64,000 nt of DNA from Axinella damicornis (taxonomy: Eukaryota; Porifera; Demospongiae; Axinellida; Axinellidae): the NCBI GenBank assembly GCA_963931865.1, contig OZ007518.1, positions 8,236,361 to 8,300,360 on the forward strand, read 5' to 3'. Of the stretch, positions 13,101-21,322 are shown piece by piece; the first letter of the stretch is position 1; the number at the start of each line of letters is the position of its first letter. The position numbers and the translations under genes were made by a program. The notes under the pieces were generated by a model. It saw only the letters and a program-made list of their open reading frames with translations. It did no database searches and was not told where the DNA came from.

Positions 13101-15553
13101 TGGCATGGTGTACCGTGATGCTGTACGTGGAGCGCAGTGACTCCATCACGTTCCGTGTGATGGAAGGGAGCAGCTTTGCGAGCTCTGGGTTCGGGATGAA
13201 CACCACCCCATCCCGGACGAGGAGGGTCAGGTTCGACCCGTTCGGTAGAGTGAGTCTGCGGGCATCAACAGATGTAGGACCTTAAGAGAGAGAAAGACAG
13301 TCATGATCAGTTGTAGAGAACTTTTAGGGAGTTCAAGAACAGAAAACTGGAAGACTTGACAGACTTATTTTGACAAAGGAAGGTTTTTTGCTATTATGCT
13401 AAAATGAAGCTGGATGGGTAGAGAGAGTTGGAATGCCATCAAAGAGCTTTTTACCCTACAATTCCTGATTCTGTAGGTCGGGTATCCAGTACTTGTCAGG
13501 CTTAGAATTTATTGTGGGTGGTTATACAAGTACAGTAGTGACGCGTTATTAGGCGCATGCGCCTATAACTCCACAGGAAGGAAATGTGCGCCTACAGTGC
13601 ATAAGCGAGATGCGCCTAATAACGAATTACATTCCTCGAATAGGAAGTGAGCTTCAATTTGATTTATAGCTTTTTCCACTGGAAGAAGACTTCAGCGCTT
13701 AACAGTAAGTACCTGGGACGAGAGTTGAACCTGCGCCTAACAGTGAATATGCACCTACATGTATAAGTGAGCTGCGCCTAATAACGCGCGACTACGGTAC
13801 TTGTAATAAAGAATTCAACTGGCTAATCACGAGTTGATAAACACCTTGGTACACGCCTGGGAACAAGGTTAGTTACACGCAATAATGGCCCCTAATCCGA
13901 TTATTGGGGCGTGAAAAGTATGCTTCCTGGGCCCATATGCAACTTCTCATTGCTCGCAGTACGGAAGGAGCTCCCATCATGTTTACCAACCGATGACGGT
14001 GCATGTTTTTCATACCAACATGTAGCAATTTAGGCATTTGAATTTCCTGTCTAGATGCCAAATGCAGTCCACTCATTGGTTGAATCTTATGCTTTTAGTA
14101 TGGAAGAGCCCTCATTGTTGTTTACCAACCGTTTTCTGGCATGGTCTCCCATAAGCCCATACCTACATGTACACGTAGCAATTCAGGCATTGGGATTTCC
14201 TGTCTAGATGTAGATGCTCCACTGATCGGTTGAATCTTTTGATCAATTCAACTTAACATGTGCCGGTACATACGTGTATACATGTATACATACATATGCA
14301 CAACATTGAAAGTGGGTGTGGTCAATCCTTAGCCTCGTTCCCAGGCCGTCTGCCAGTCGCGCGCGCGCATCGCATACGTGACCTTTGAACCCTTGTCAGA
14401 TAGCTGGCAGAAGGCCTGGTACCACTCCTACGTCATTTACAAGTTAAGTGGACACGGTTGTGACGTACATGTAGGTGGACACGGTTTCATGTAAAATGGC
14501 GGCGTGCCGGGCTAACAGCAGGTTTCCTAGCGAGTTATTGTTGGCTTTTACGCTACCGTGGTGGACCACTGGAGGCGTCAGGTATGGAACTCCTTGTTGT
14601 ACGGTTGTAGTAGCCTAGGTAACTACAATAGCTTACGTACCTCTACAGTAGCTTACCAAGCGCTTGGTAAGACTTACGCCTGAGTAGTCAAACGTTAGTG
14701 CATGCTGTATTGCCGTTAGCGCTGAGTTGGCATCAAGTTGCTGTCTTCGTGGTATCAATATAAACTCGAAAGCATACATGTAGTCGAGTAGCTTCATAAT
14801 CGTGTCCACCTAATTTGTAAATGACGTAGGAGTGGTACCAGGCCTTCTGCCAGCTATCTGACAAGGGTTCAAAGGTCACATATGCGATGCACGCACGACT
14901 GGCAGATGGCCTGGGAACGAGGCTAGTCAATCCTAGCATCAGTGGGGAAAACCCTCTAATCAAAGCTATAGATTAACTTACTTTCATGACTATGGCTGAG
15001 GGCGGTTGTGTATATAGAACTGCCATCCAATCCAAACGGTGAACCGGATTGGCTGGAAACTTGGGACAATGAATTCAAATATGAATGACTGCTTCCAACA
15101 TATTGGGGGAGAGAACTGAACTTTGACCCGGTGACCCAACAACTCGAGGGGCAGTGAGGAAGGTTTGAGCTCCGGAACCGCTGAACAATTTCACAACATC
15201 CTCAGGTTCCATTTGAGATGTAATAAAACAAAACTTGGCCAGATTTTCAGGCGGGGAGTGCTTGAAATACCTGCAAATCTTGATGAAATCTAAAATGGTC
15301 ACATAGTGCGAGCTACCAACTACTTTCAATCCGATCTTTTTCAAAGTCGAAACATACGGCTCTGTCAATGCCAAGCTTCGAATGCCGAGCTTTGAGATGC
15401 GAGCAGAGAGAACGTTCCTCTTGAGGCCGGGCATCACGTTCTCGTAGATGTTTCGGACGGGGATGAGAGAGTCTTCTCTGCGGCAGATGATGTCCAGAGT
15501 GGTGTCTCCCCAGTGATAGGTGTAGAGGGTGAGGGTGTTGACGGGAGGCTTGC
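1943..15553 (-). CDS. Large multi-exon protein: DHD-like repeats, five C4 zinc modules, coiled-coil tail
   Basis: I do not recognise this gene. Exons, 5' to 3' on the minus strand: 15553-14982, 13280-12951, 12743-11906, 11512-11412, 10738-10615, 10261-10158, 9892-9578, 8958-8867, 8711-7892, 6067-5856, 4789-4629, 4328-4222, 3520-3281, 2677-2546, 2190-1943. From 11906 to the stop, all phases agree across GT-AG junctions. The encoded order is about four copies of a roughly 100-residue domain resembling the Ski/Sno/Dac (DHD) fold, a Ser/Pro/Gln-rich linker, zinc modules as pair + pair + single, then a coiled coil. A DHD fold plus RanBP2-like zinc modules suggests a nuclear or chromatin role, which is inference. 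The 5' end is unresolved and may lie in or beyond the assembly gap. In the 15.1, 13.06 and 12.3-12.6 kb regions the reading frame changes, so unrecognised short introns or indels are needed there. Confidence 0.7.
2430..2822. repeat. CT-rich tract and GT microsatellite
   Basis: CT-rich sequence on the plus strand at 2430-2545 and a (GT)n/(GTGTGTGG)n tract at 2686-2822 flank the exon at 2546-2677. Both generate spurious long ORFs. Confidence 0.85.
3281..3520 (-). CDS. Fifth zinc-module exon
   Basis: CIRC-x10-CGRC followed by a charged linker with WKRRKEATDTQENGG. The acceptor follows a 300-bp CT-rich tract; the donor at 3279-3280 is GTATGT. Phase 1 at both ends fits its neighbours. Confidence 0.8.
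3521..3830. repeat. GA-rich tract (CT-rich on the sense strand) abutting a 3' splice site
   Basis: About 300 bp of purine (GGGAGG/AGAG) on the plus strand, ending exactly at the acceptor of the exon at 3520. See the expanded polypyrimidine finding. Confidence 0.85.
4222..4789 (-). CDS. Second zinc-module pair (exons 4789-4629, 4328-4222)
   Basis: CLEC-x10-CVQC and CPRC-x10-CYKC; the second module is split by an intron after CPR, in phase. Spacing is identical to the first pair (7892-8711), so the pair is an internal duplication. Both exons are preceded by very long CT-rich tracts on the sense strand. Confidence 0.8.
4329..4625. repeat. GA-rich tract and CA microsatellite in an intron
   Basis: GGGAGGGAGAGAGG sequence at 4329-4435 abuts the acceptor of the exon at 4328. 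An imperfect CA tract (4500-4622) lies just past the donor at 4628. Confidence 0.85.
4790..5790. repeat. Purine minisatellite, 46-bp units
   Basis: About ten near-identical copies of a 46-bp unit (GATAGGAAGACGGTGGGAGG then AGACGAAGATGG-type sequence) from about 4977 to 5455. A higher-order duplication of roughly 150 bp follows (about 5440-5720). It fills the intron between exons 6067-5856 and 4789-4629. The long antisense ORFs rich in PPTVFLSSS are artefacts of the repeat. Confidence 0.9.
6114..6686. mobile_element. MITE with ~48-bp inverted ends
   Basis: The left end GTCAATAAAAAGTTTACGTT continues to CGATCGTTCTACGGT (6114-6162). The right end (6639-6686) is its inverse, finishing AACTTTTTATTGAC. 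About 573 bp, no ORF. It lies in the intron between exons 8711-7892 and 6067-5856. Confidence 0.8.
6918..7735. mobile_element. Nested foldback elements
   Basis: The outer inverted arms at 6918-7010 and 7630-7735 share CAGCACTCCTGTTC and TTTGGAAAC segments. An inner inverted pair at 7260-7330 / 7437-7505 (GATATGAAGCTGGG / CCCAGCTTCATATC; GAGCTTTCAAATGATGTCC / inverse) forms a second element inside. No coding signal. Confidence 0.7.
7755..7890. repeat. CA microsatellite with a ~20-nt C run
   Basis: (CA)n tracts around a homopolymer C run (about 7797-7818), just 3' of the donor of the exon 8711-7892. Homopolymer length is probably unreliable in the assembly. Confidence 0.85.
7892..8958 (-). CDS. 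DHD-like domain 4 and first zinc-module pair (exons 8958-8867, 8711-7892)
   Basis: The first exon gives MMCQVRWGDGKLAVHINTKR. The second continues VFDVLFKQYVNRMNF, LKLIELNALPQTSPVCGLIR and SEMEQLSKSYG. The CGLI turn is the strongest resemblance to Ski/Sno, whose DHD carries CGLIT. A Ser-rich linker of roughly 100 residues follows, then two C4 modules, CPAC-x10-CQFC and CPKC-x10-CFRC, each with an Asn at the RanBP2-like position but lacking the usual Trp. The donor after YAGEG is in phase 1 with the exon at 6067. Confidence 0.8.
9099..9139. mobile_element. Near-perfect palindrome of the GCCTCGTTCCCAGGC family
   Basis: TAGCCTCATTCCCAGGCC immediately followed by its inverse. A minimal member of a dispersed foldback family also seen at 9525-9571, 14331-14927, 21428-22776, 31357-31393, 44151-44737, 52995-53086 and 54765-55280. 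Confidence 0.8.
9320..9640 (-). repeat. Four tandem copies of an exon 3' end plus donor
   Basis: The coding segment for GPPPHPDIIALGP with its following donor is present at about 9590-9640, 9470-9515, 9380-9430 and (partial) 9320-9345, all in one open frame. A foldback insertion (9525-9571) separates two copies. These are tandem partial-exon duplications. Confidence 0.75.
9578..9892 (-). CDS. Ser/Pro-rich exon
   Basis: Encodes EPIEKILNPPMF, then an SHPSHPSHPS repeat, ending in a segment NGQGPPPHPDIIALGP before the donor GTGGGATTC. It links DHD-like domains 3 and 4 in phase. The last ~60 nt of this exon plus its donor are repeated downstream three more times (see 9320-9640). Confidence 0.7.
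10158..11512 (-). CDS. DHD-like domain 3 (exons 11512-11412, 10738-10615, 10261-10158)
   Basis: Three phase-matched exons encode one domain: LEYCTLIWGDQSLTML, then RYRSYMSVQRRLKLGVIS and the next stretch ending FTG, then NTKLISLSAVVKLAADG. The pattern is W-GD, a hydrophobic strand, an R-rich helix, L-G-I, then a CGLI/NTKLIS-like turn and helix. It matches the other copies in this gene and resembles Ski/Sno/Dac domains. The two introns hold a 545-bp minisatellite plus a 250-bp purine tract (before 11512 and before 10738), and a 300-bp GGGA tract (before 10261). Confidence 0.7.
10262..10562. repeat. (GGGA)n tract abutting a 3' splice site
   Basis: About 300 bp of almost pure GGGAGGGA on the plus strand, that is (CCCT)n on the sense strand, ending at the acceptor of the exon at 10261. 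Confidence 0.95.
10815..11370. repeat. Minisatellite, inverse of the array at 1-478
   Basis: Tandem CTACCTGACTCTACCTTGG / CTCTACCTGG units, the exact reverse complement of the array at the start of the window. It sits in the intron between exons 11512-11412 and 10738-10615. Confidence 0.9.
11513..11765. repeat. GA-rich tract abutting a 3' splice site
   Basis: About 250 bp of purine sequence on the plus strand, ending near the acceptor of the exon at 11512; the sense-strand acceptor reads CTCTGCTCAG. Confidence 0.85.
11906..12743 (-). CDS. Pro/Gln/Ser-rich linker exon
   Basis: Low-complexity linker rich in P, Q, S, T and N, between DHD-like domains 2 and 3; includes a basic patch KKRRTSSSSG. 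One frame is open from 12743 to 12420, another from 12574 to 12275, and the first frame again to the donor at 11904-11905. Either two compensating indels, or an intron from GTCAGTACTCC to CCTTGCAG (about 165 nt), restores one reading frame. Confidence 0.6.
12951..13280 (-). CDS. DHD-like domain 2 exon with a frame change
   Basis: Starts RLTLPNGSNLTLLVRDGVV and continues through MESLRSTYSITVHHANKAE to ILKNLGILG. The obvious continuation, ALVYRAADVAKMFDHWHS, is in the +1 frame. The switch falls near 13060 beside a run of five Gs. No intron longer than 27 nt can explain it, so a sequencing indel or a true frameshift is likely. The donor GTGAGG follows GEGKEG-type coding at 12950. Confidence 0.65.
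13536..13794. mobile_element. MITE with 22-bp inverted ends
   Basis: TAGTGACGCGTTATTAGGCG at the left and its inverse ending GCGCGACTA at the right (20/22 match), with an internal further copy GCGCCTAATAACG at about 13611. The terminal TA dinucleotides fit a Tc1/mariner-type target site. No ORF. Confidence 0.75.
14331..14927. mobile_element. Foldback element with ~125-bp inverted arms
   Basis: The left arm starts TAGCCTCGTTCCCAGGCC and includes GACCTTTGAACCCTTGTCAG and GGCCTGGTACCACTCCTACG. The right arm (about 14800-14927) is its inverse, ending GGCCTGGGAACGAGGCTA. The core of about 340 bp holds no convincing ORF. Confidence 0.85.
14982..15553 (-). CDS. DHD-like domain 1 exon (most 5' exon found)
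   Basis: The acceptor is at 15554-15555, right after a CT-rich tract. The domain runs from YTYHWGDTTLDIICRRE to about KICRYFKHSPPENLA. That frame meets a stop at 15075, while a +2 frame stays open to a strong donor (GTAAGT, 14976-14981) whose phase matches the next exon. A 119-nt intron starting at GTTTTG after ENLA and ending TTCAG would reconcile the two; a 1-nt indel would too. Whether the upstream charged stretch (15790-15876) is an N-terminal exon is uncertain. Confidence 0.6.
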
Positions 15554-15795
15554 CTGGCGTCAGAGGGAGAGAGGGGGAGGGAGAGAGGGGAGGGGGAGAG
15601 GGGAGGGGAGAGAGGGGAGGGAGAGAGGGAGAGAGGGGAGGGGAGAGGGGAGGGGAGAGAGGATAGGGGGGAGAGAGGGGAGGGAGAGAGGGGAGGGAGA
15701 GAGGGGACGAGAGAGAGGGAGAGAGGGGAGGGGAGAGGAGAGAGGGAGAGAGGGAGAGGGGAGAGAGGGGAGGGAAGCAGGGGAGGGAGAGAGTG
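15554..15795. repeat. GA-rich tract abutting a 3' splice site
   Basis: GGGAGAGAGG repeats on the plus strand (CT-rich on the sense strand), ending at the acceptor of the exon at 15553. Confidence 0.85.
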
Positions 15796-16023
15796 CGTTT
15801 CTGCTTTCTTTCGTCTCTTTGCTCGTCTATCTGTTCGTGCGCTCTTTGCTTTTCGCTTGCTCGCGTGATAGCATCCACACACCATTACGTCAAGAGAGCA
15901 TGATGACATCATTGTCCACCGCAATGACGACAATCTCATCATGCACTCATGTGTACGACACACCTATACATCTACATTCACATACAACTGTATACTCTGC
16001 ACACACACACACACACACAACAC

Positions 16024-16060
<37 letters not shown>

Positions 16061-16070
16061 GTCATCATCA

Positions 16071-16270
16071 NNNNNNNNNNNNNNNNNNNNNNNNNNNNNN
16101 NNNNNNNNNNNNNNNNNNNNNNNNNNNNNNNNNNNNNNNNNNNNNNNNNNNNNNNNNNNNNNNNNNNNNNNNNNNNNNNNNNNNNNNNNNNNNNNNNNNN
16201 NNNNNNNNNNNNNNNNNNNNNNNNNNNNNNNNNNNNNNNNNNNNNNNNNNNNNNNNNNNNNNNNNNNNNN
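16071..16270. other. Assembly gap of exactly 200 N
   Basis: Fixed-length scaffold gap following a CA microsatellite (16003-16060). Its true size is unknown. The genes on both sides lack their 5' exons, so sequence is missing here. Confidence 0.98.
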
Positions 16271-16468
16271 TCCAGTTCACTGAGTTTATAGCCAAAATCA
16301 GTACCCATGCGGTGTATGTACATGACCAGTATCCGTACATGTGAGATATACAATGTCATGTATTAACCCAAGAAACACAGAATCAAGTGACAATTTCTCT
16401 GAAAGGGTAATTACCTCTTCTAGCAAACCACAGGCCAGAAGCCTGTTATGATTGCTGACCAGATACAG

Positions 16469-16623
16469 CATCCTGTATTTCCACATGTACAGCTGTTTAT
16501 CCACTGTATCTGTGTATACAAGGAGTGCTATAGCAACCAGCCATCAGTGCCCGCTGTCTGCTTAGCTGACCTTTGTACCCGTGGTCTGTTGAGTCATGGG
16601 CGAGCACACATACACACCTGATA
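16469..16623. repeat. Dispersed direct repeat, copy 1
   Basis: About 155 bp starting CATCCTGTATTTCCACATGT and ending CACACATACACACCTGATA. Nearly identical to 19385-19540, inside the last intron of the SerRS gene. The rest of 16271-17372 shows no exon that I can support. Confidence 0.85.
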
Positions 16624-17372
16624 CATGTGTGTATGTGTGTACAGTATACATGCAAGTAGTGACCTTTGCATTGACTCAATAGTGGATACGATACATGCAG
16701 TCACACCATTGGTGGACGGAGCCTCAGATATTGCCTCTTAAAAGTGGAAAGTTCCTGAGCGCCTTTTGTTGGGTTCTTACTCGGCTGTTGGTAGTTACAA
16801 CTGTAATCAATATTACTACCCCACTGGAGAAGTACAGTCGCTATTGTATTTAGCGAACATGGTCACTCACGATATGTGCACGTGCTTGTGCTCCGGCCCA
16901 TGCACACGATAAGCATTGTGCACTGCGTTATGGTACGACTTGCACGAATCGCTCTTGCAAACATGTATATTTAGTATGCATGTGGAGAATCAGTCTCGCT
17001 GACCTTTGTAATACGCTCGCTATCCTCGAGGCTCAGCACTTACTATCCTCGAGGATGCCTCCACAATAGTATATGCACAACACACTTTCGCAAGCTTTAA
17101 ATATCCATTGTACTCGCGAGGCTACCTCAAATGTGCATCCAGAGATGTACATGTACAATAACAGGGTTTCTTTTAGGGTGGGCATTCGCCCCCCTTGAAA
17201 ATGTTTTGCCCCCCCCCCCCCCTTGAAATTTCAAACCCAGACCGCCCTAAATGGCACACTGCCACGCCCTGTTCAATCCCCCCCATCTGAAATAAACCCT
17301 ACAATAATATTCAAGGACATACAATAATTATATGGTCTTGAGATTATCCCAATGCTGACTTCTGTACTCCAG

Positions 17373-17733
17373 GGAGGAGTGGATGGAGCCGAAAGAACTC
17401 CCGAAGCGCTACATCGGATACTCCTCCTGCTTCCGCCAGGAGGTGGGGTCCCACGGTCGAGACACCCGAGGGATCTTCAGAGTGCACCAGTTTGAGAAGG
17501 TCGGTGAGACTGTCTCTCCATAGACCTAGTGTGTCTTCCGCTATCCCACATCCCTACACACACACACCTGCGCTCCTCCAGTCACACACCCACCCACCCA
17601 CACACACACACACACACACCTGTGCCTCCACTCACACACCCACCCACCCACCCACCCACACACACACATGCACACGCACACACACACACGCACACGCACA
17701 CACACACACACGCATACACACACACACTCACAT

Positions 17734-17784
<51 letters not shown>

Positions 17785-20237
17785 CACACACACAGGTGGA
17801 ACAGTTCTGCATCACCAGTCCCCATGACGACGCCTCCTGGAAGATGATGGATGAGATGATCGCAAATGCAGAAGAGTTCTACCAGTCTCTCGGCATCCCG
17901 TACCGCATTGTCAACATCGTTTCAGGCAAGGGAGGGAGGGAGGGAGATGGTGAAACAGTGGTTCTGTGTGCGTTTGTGTCAGTGGATTGTGTGTGTGGTG
18001 GAGGGGATTGATACACTTATTCTGGTGCAGTGTACCAGCAGGAATGGTGAAAGGGAGGGGGAGGGAGAGGTTAAGGTAGCACATACCCCTTTACGTTACG
18101 TTACCTTTGACCGTCGGGGCACCCTGGCGGTTAAAGGTAACCTAACGTAAAGGGGTATCTGCCACCTTAAGGTAGAGAGGAGGAGGGGGAAGGAGGCTCA
18201 AGTAATATAAGTAGGAAATTCAGTGAGTGGTGAGGGGATCTTGAGGGATGAGGGACAGGTGGCTTTAGGAGGAGGACATGGAAGGAGGTGAACACATTAA
18301 CCATGTGCTGTGCACATCTCTACACACAGGAGAATTGAACAATGCTGCGGCCAAGAAGCTGGACCTGGAGGCGTGGTTTCCTGGGTCAGGTGCCTTCAGG
18401 GAACTGGTGTCCTGCTCCAACTGTACTGACTACCAGTCCCGGAGGCTGCAGATTCGCTTTGGACAGACCAAGAAGATGAGCGGCCAGGTAAGGACTACCA
18501 GGAAATTGTGTCATTAATGTCAGCTGGACGACACTGGCCGGCCAACGCTCATCTTCTAACTGTGGCATGACAATCCTCATCTTTAGTGATGGCCCATTTC
18601 CACCGTTTCACTGAGTGCGCTTTTGAGTTAGCCATGCCACGCCCATTTTATGACACAATAGTAGGAAATGAGTACATGGAATGTGACATATTACAGGAAA
18701 TTATCGGTTTGAGACCTGGAAGTTTTATTTGATAAGATGAACATCGGCTGGCCACTGTGAGATGAGCGTTGGCTGGCCATCCACCAGCAGGCCTGTGAAT
18801 AAAGGCACAGTTGCTTAATAACGTGTGTCTGGTATAGTATTGCACAGATGTAAGCAATACCTGAACAGCAAATGTATGAACAAGATCATGTGCACTGTCA
18901 TTTTATGTGACGTAATACGAAGTCATTCTACTGCTTTCCTCCGTGGGAGAAGGCTGCATTGCACTTTCAATGCATCCTGAAGTGTATCCTCCTTGCAAAG
19001 ACTGTGAGCAAACTATGTTATCTGCCGCTATGTGCCTGTACTGAGCAGTTATGTAAGTGACCATGCGAGAATATCAGCGAATGCAGACTTGTCGACCGTG
19101 TATCCTCCATGCAAAGACTGTGAGTGAACTGCGTATAAGCCACTACACACTACTACGTGCCTGTACTGAGCACTTATGTAAGTGACTATGTGGACTCACA
19201 GATAATATCGGTGAATGCAGACTTGTCGACCGTACTCAAGTGTTTAGCATCAGTCAATAAAGCAATCAAACCCCAGCGAAAAGTCAGTGCTAGAGCTGTT
19301 ACTAGTTTGCTAGTTCCGCATACTTCTTGTATATCACTGTGCACTATACCTATAGAATGTTAAGGGCACCACATGCGTATATGGCATCCTGTATTTCCAC
19401 ATGTACAGCTGTTCATCCACTGTATCTGTGTATACAAGAGGTGCTATAGCAACCAGCCATCAGTGCCCGCTGTCTGCTTAGCTGACCTTTGTACCCGTGG
19501 TCTGTTGAGTCATGGGCGAGCACACATACACACCTGATATACCATATATTGGGAAATTGTTAAAAGATTTTCGTGAATGCCACTTAAAGAGATAACACAA
19601 AATTATGAATACTGAGGAAAACGAATAAACTACAGTAACGGGCAATACAAAGAAACGAGTTAACTTGGGCCGTGTACATTGCTGCACAATTCATGGCTCT
19701 GTTTCGCTACTTTCAACGATGGACTTCCAGACTGACTGAGACAGATCTGTGGAAAAGCGTCATGCTTGCACTCACAGTGCACCAAACAGTTCCCTTTCTT
19801 TGCAAGAAACATATAAACAGGCTGTTGACTTTTGAATCACCGCCATCGCCAAAATATCCCTGTAGACAGTAGCCTGTGTAGGATGTGGTGATCAGCCCAA
19901 AATTGTCAGATAAAAGGAAGCTAAGCTGACAGTCTGATTGACCGTTCCTCCCCAGGTTGATTTTGTGCACATGTTGAACGCCACCATGTGTGCCACCACC
20001 CGCAGTATCTGTGTAATCCTGGAGAACTACCAGACAGATGAGGGTATAGTTGTCCCGGACGCGCTGAGGAAGTACATGCCCCCGGGGCTGGACGAGATGA
20101 TCAAGTTTGTCAAGCCGGCTCCAATTGATGAGCCGGTCACGAAGAAACAGAAAAAGCAGGTGGCAGGGGCAAAAGGTGTGCAGCAGAAACCGAAGGATGG
20201 AGATGTGGATGGGACGAAGGAGAAAGTAGAACAATAG
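17373..20237 (+). CDS. SARS1: Cytosolic seryl-tRNA synthetase, C-terminal half (5' exons missing)
   Basis: Class II synthetase that charges tRNA-Ser (and tRNA-Sec) with serine in the cytosol. Exons: 17373-17499, 17796-17925, 18330-18487, 19956-20237, all in phase. Motif 2 is unmistakable: [20 protein letters not shown]. Motif 3 region: [13 protein letters not shown] and [12 protein letters not shown]. The C-terminal tail is the metazoan Lys-rich extension, with PVTKKQKKQ, ending in the stop at 20235-20237. The second intron has a GC donor (GGCAAG at 17926) and AG acceptor. The first intron is largely a CA microsatellite reaching the acceptor. The N-terminal coiled-coil arm and motif 1 are not found between the gap and 17373, so those exons are lost in the gap or misplaced. 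Confidence 0.95.
17556..17795. repeat. CA microsatellite abutting a 3' splice site
   Basis: (CA)n/(CACC)n tract filling most of the first SerRS intron; the acceptor is the last CAG of the tract (17793-17795). It produces long spurious H/T and V/C ORFs. Confidence 0.95.
18071..18170. mobile_element. Hairpin MITE of 100 bp in a SerRS intron
   Basis: TTAAGGTAGCACATACCCCT then TTACGTTACG at the left, inverse at the right ending GGTATCTGCCACCTTAA. A nearly full-length hairpin. Confidence 0.8.
18960..19240. repeat. Tandem ~125-bp direct repeat in the SerRS intron
   Basis: Two copies share GTATCCTCC-TGCAAAGACTGTGAG, GTGCCTGTACTGAGCA, TTATGTAAGTGAC and GAATGCAGACTTGTCGACCG. No coding signal. Confidence 0.8.
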
Positions 20238-20736
20238 GTATACAGTGATTCAATTTCTTGTACAAATTTAGGTCGTGAATCTGTCTTTAGTAGTGTGGCT
20301 ATGTATGTTTGTCAGTAGGAAATGATTCAGGCTTTTGTTCATCCTGAAAAAGTTTCATTAGTATGATAGGCTACATAATTTGTCCCCATTGTGAAATAAT
20401 TATGTCTCTGGAAGTTAGTCACTGCGAGAGCAAAAGGTTGGGTTGCATGTTTAGCTGCAAGGGTTGGTTGATGTCCCTTCACTGTGAAGTAAACTCCTAT
20501 AGCTAGCCAACGTAGCCTCGTTCCCATGGCAGATTTCTACACCTCCAGTTTTTGACCGACGTCCCTGTCATGTATATATATGTACGTATGTCGATCCGTC
20601 GGCGCGCGCGGGATGGATCGGAATTTCAAAAGAATGTTAACTATTTCTTACGAGTAATTAGAGTGTTGAGCCGTGGGAGGGGCTGCAGTAAACACGTCTT
20701 TCATGTCTTGCCCTACGGCTATGCTGGAACTTTCGA
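20238..20736. other. Intergenic spacer before the Death/Ig gene
   Basis: 500 bp between the SerRS stop and the first ATG of the next gene, same strand. It holds a fragment of the foldback family (GTAGCCTCGTTCCCATGGC, 20513). The promoter of the next gene should lie here, but I see no clear core element. Confidence 0.5.
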
Positions 20737-21322
20737 ATGGCGATGGAACGTGAGGTTGACCCAGAGTTCAACATCCACCCCAGCTACCGTAGCGATTTCT
20801 TTCTCCTGAAAACAAGGGTGACGGTGAATGGAGAGAACACGCAAATCAAGACAAACAGTCGGGATGAGGAACCGACCCTCGTTTATGGAAGTACCGTTAG
20901 CGCAAAACTATGGTTGATCGCAAACACCATCTCACCAATTTTGCACAAGCTTGGGGTCTATCACATGGATACATTCAACATGTACTACCGGTACGAGCAG
21001 TCCCCACTTTTTAATGTTGTCTTCAGCTCTGAGTCATCACTGAAGAAGTTTCTCCAAGAGTTTGGTAACCTTAAATTTGCCATGGAACAGGAGCTTCTAT
21101 TAATATTTTCAAACTATCTTGAAACCACAAGCAGTTTCAAATCAGAATCGCATACACAATTAAGTGTTCAAGTTCATCCAGAGCTGTTTCTTGTTTCCCC
21201 TAATCTGCGAAGGACAAAGGGAGCAGACATCCAACTGATCACAGCAGAGAATTGCTCCAACTTTGCAGCCCAGTGGAAAAACAGCAAGCTGTTTGATTTG
21301 GGATCCCTGTACCAGGAAGCAG
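20737..21322 (+). CDS. First exon, unrecognised N-terminal region
   Basis: 195 codons, starting MAMEREVDPEFNIHPSYRSD. Mixed alpha/beta-looking sequence with SVSAKLWLIANTISPILHKL and FNMYYRYEQSPLFNVVFSSE. No family recognised. The donor GTAAGT leaves phase 1, matching the Ig exon at 24961. A run of about 23 Gs sits 30 nt into the intron. Confidence 0.65.

Noticed and set aside
17492..18011. ORFs of His/Thr or Val/Cys repeats
   Set aside because: Translation of CA/GT microsatellite inside the first SerRS intron.
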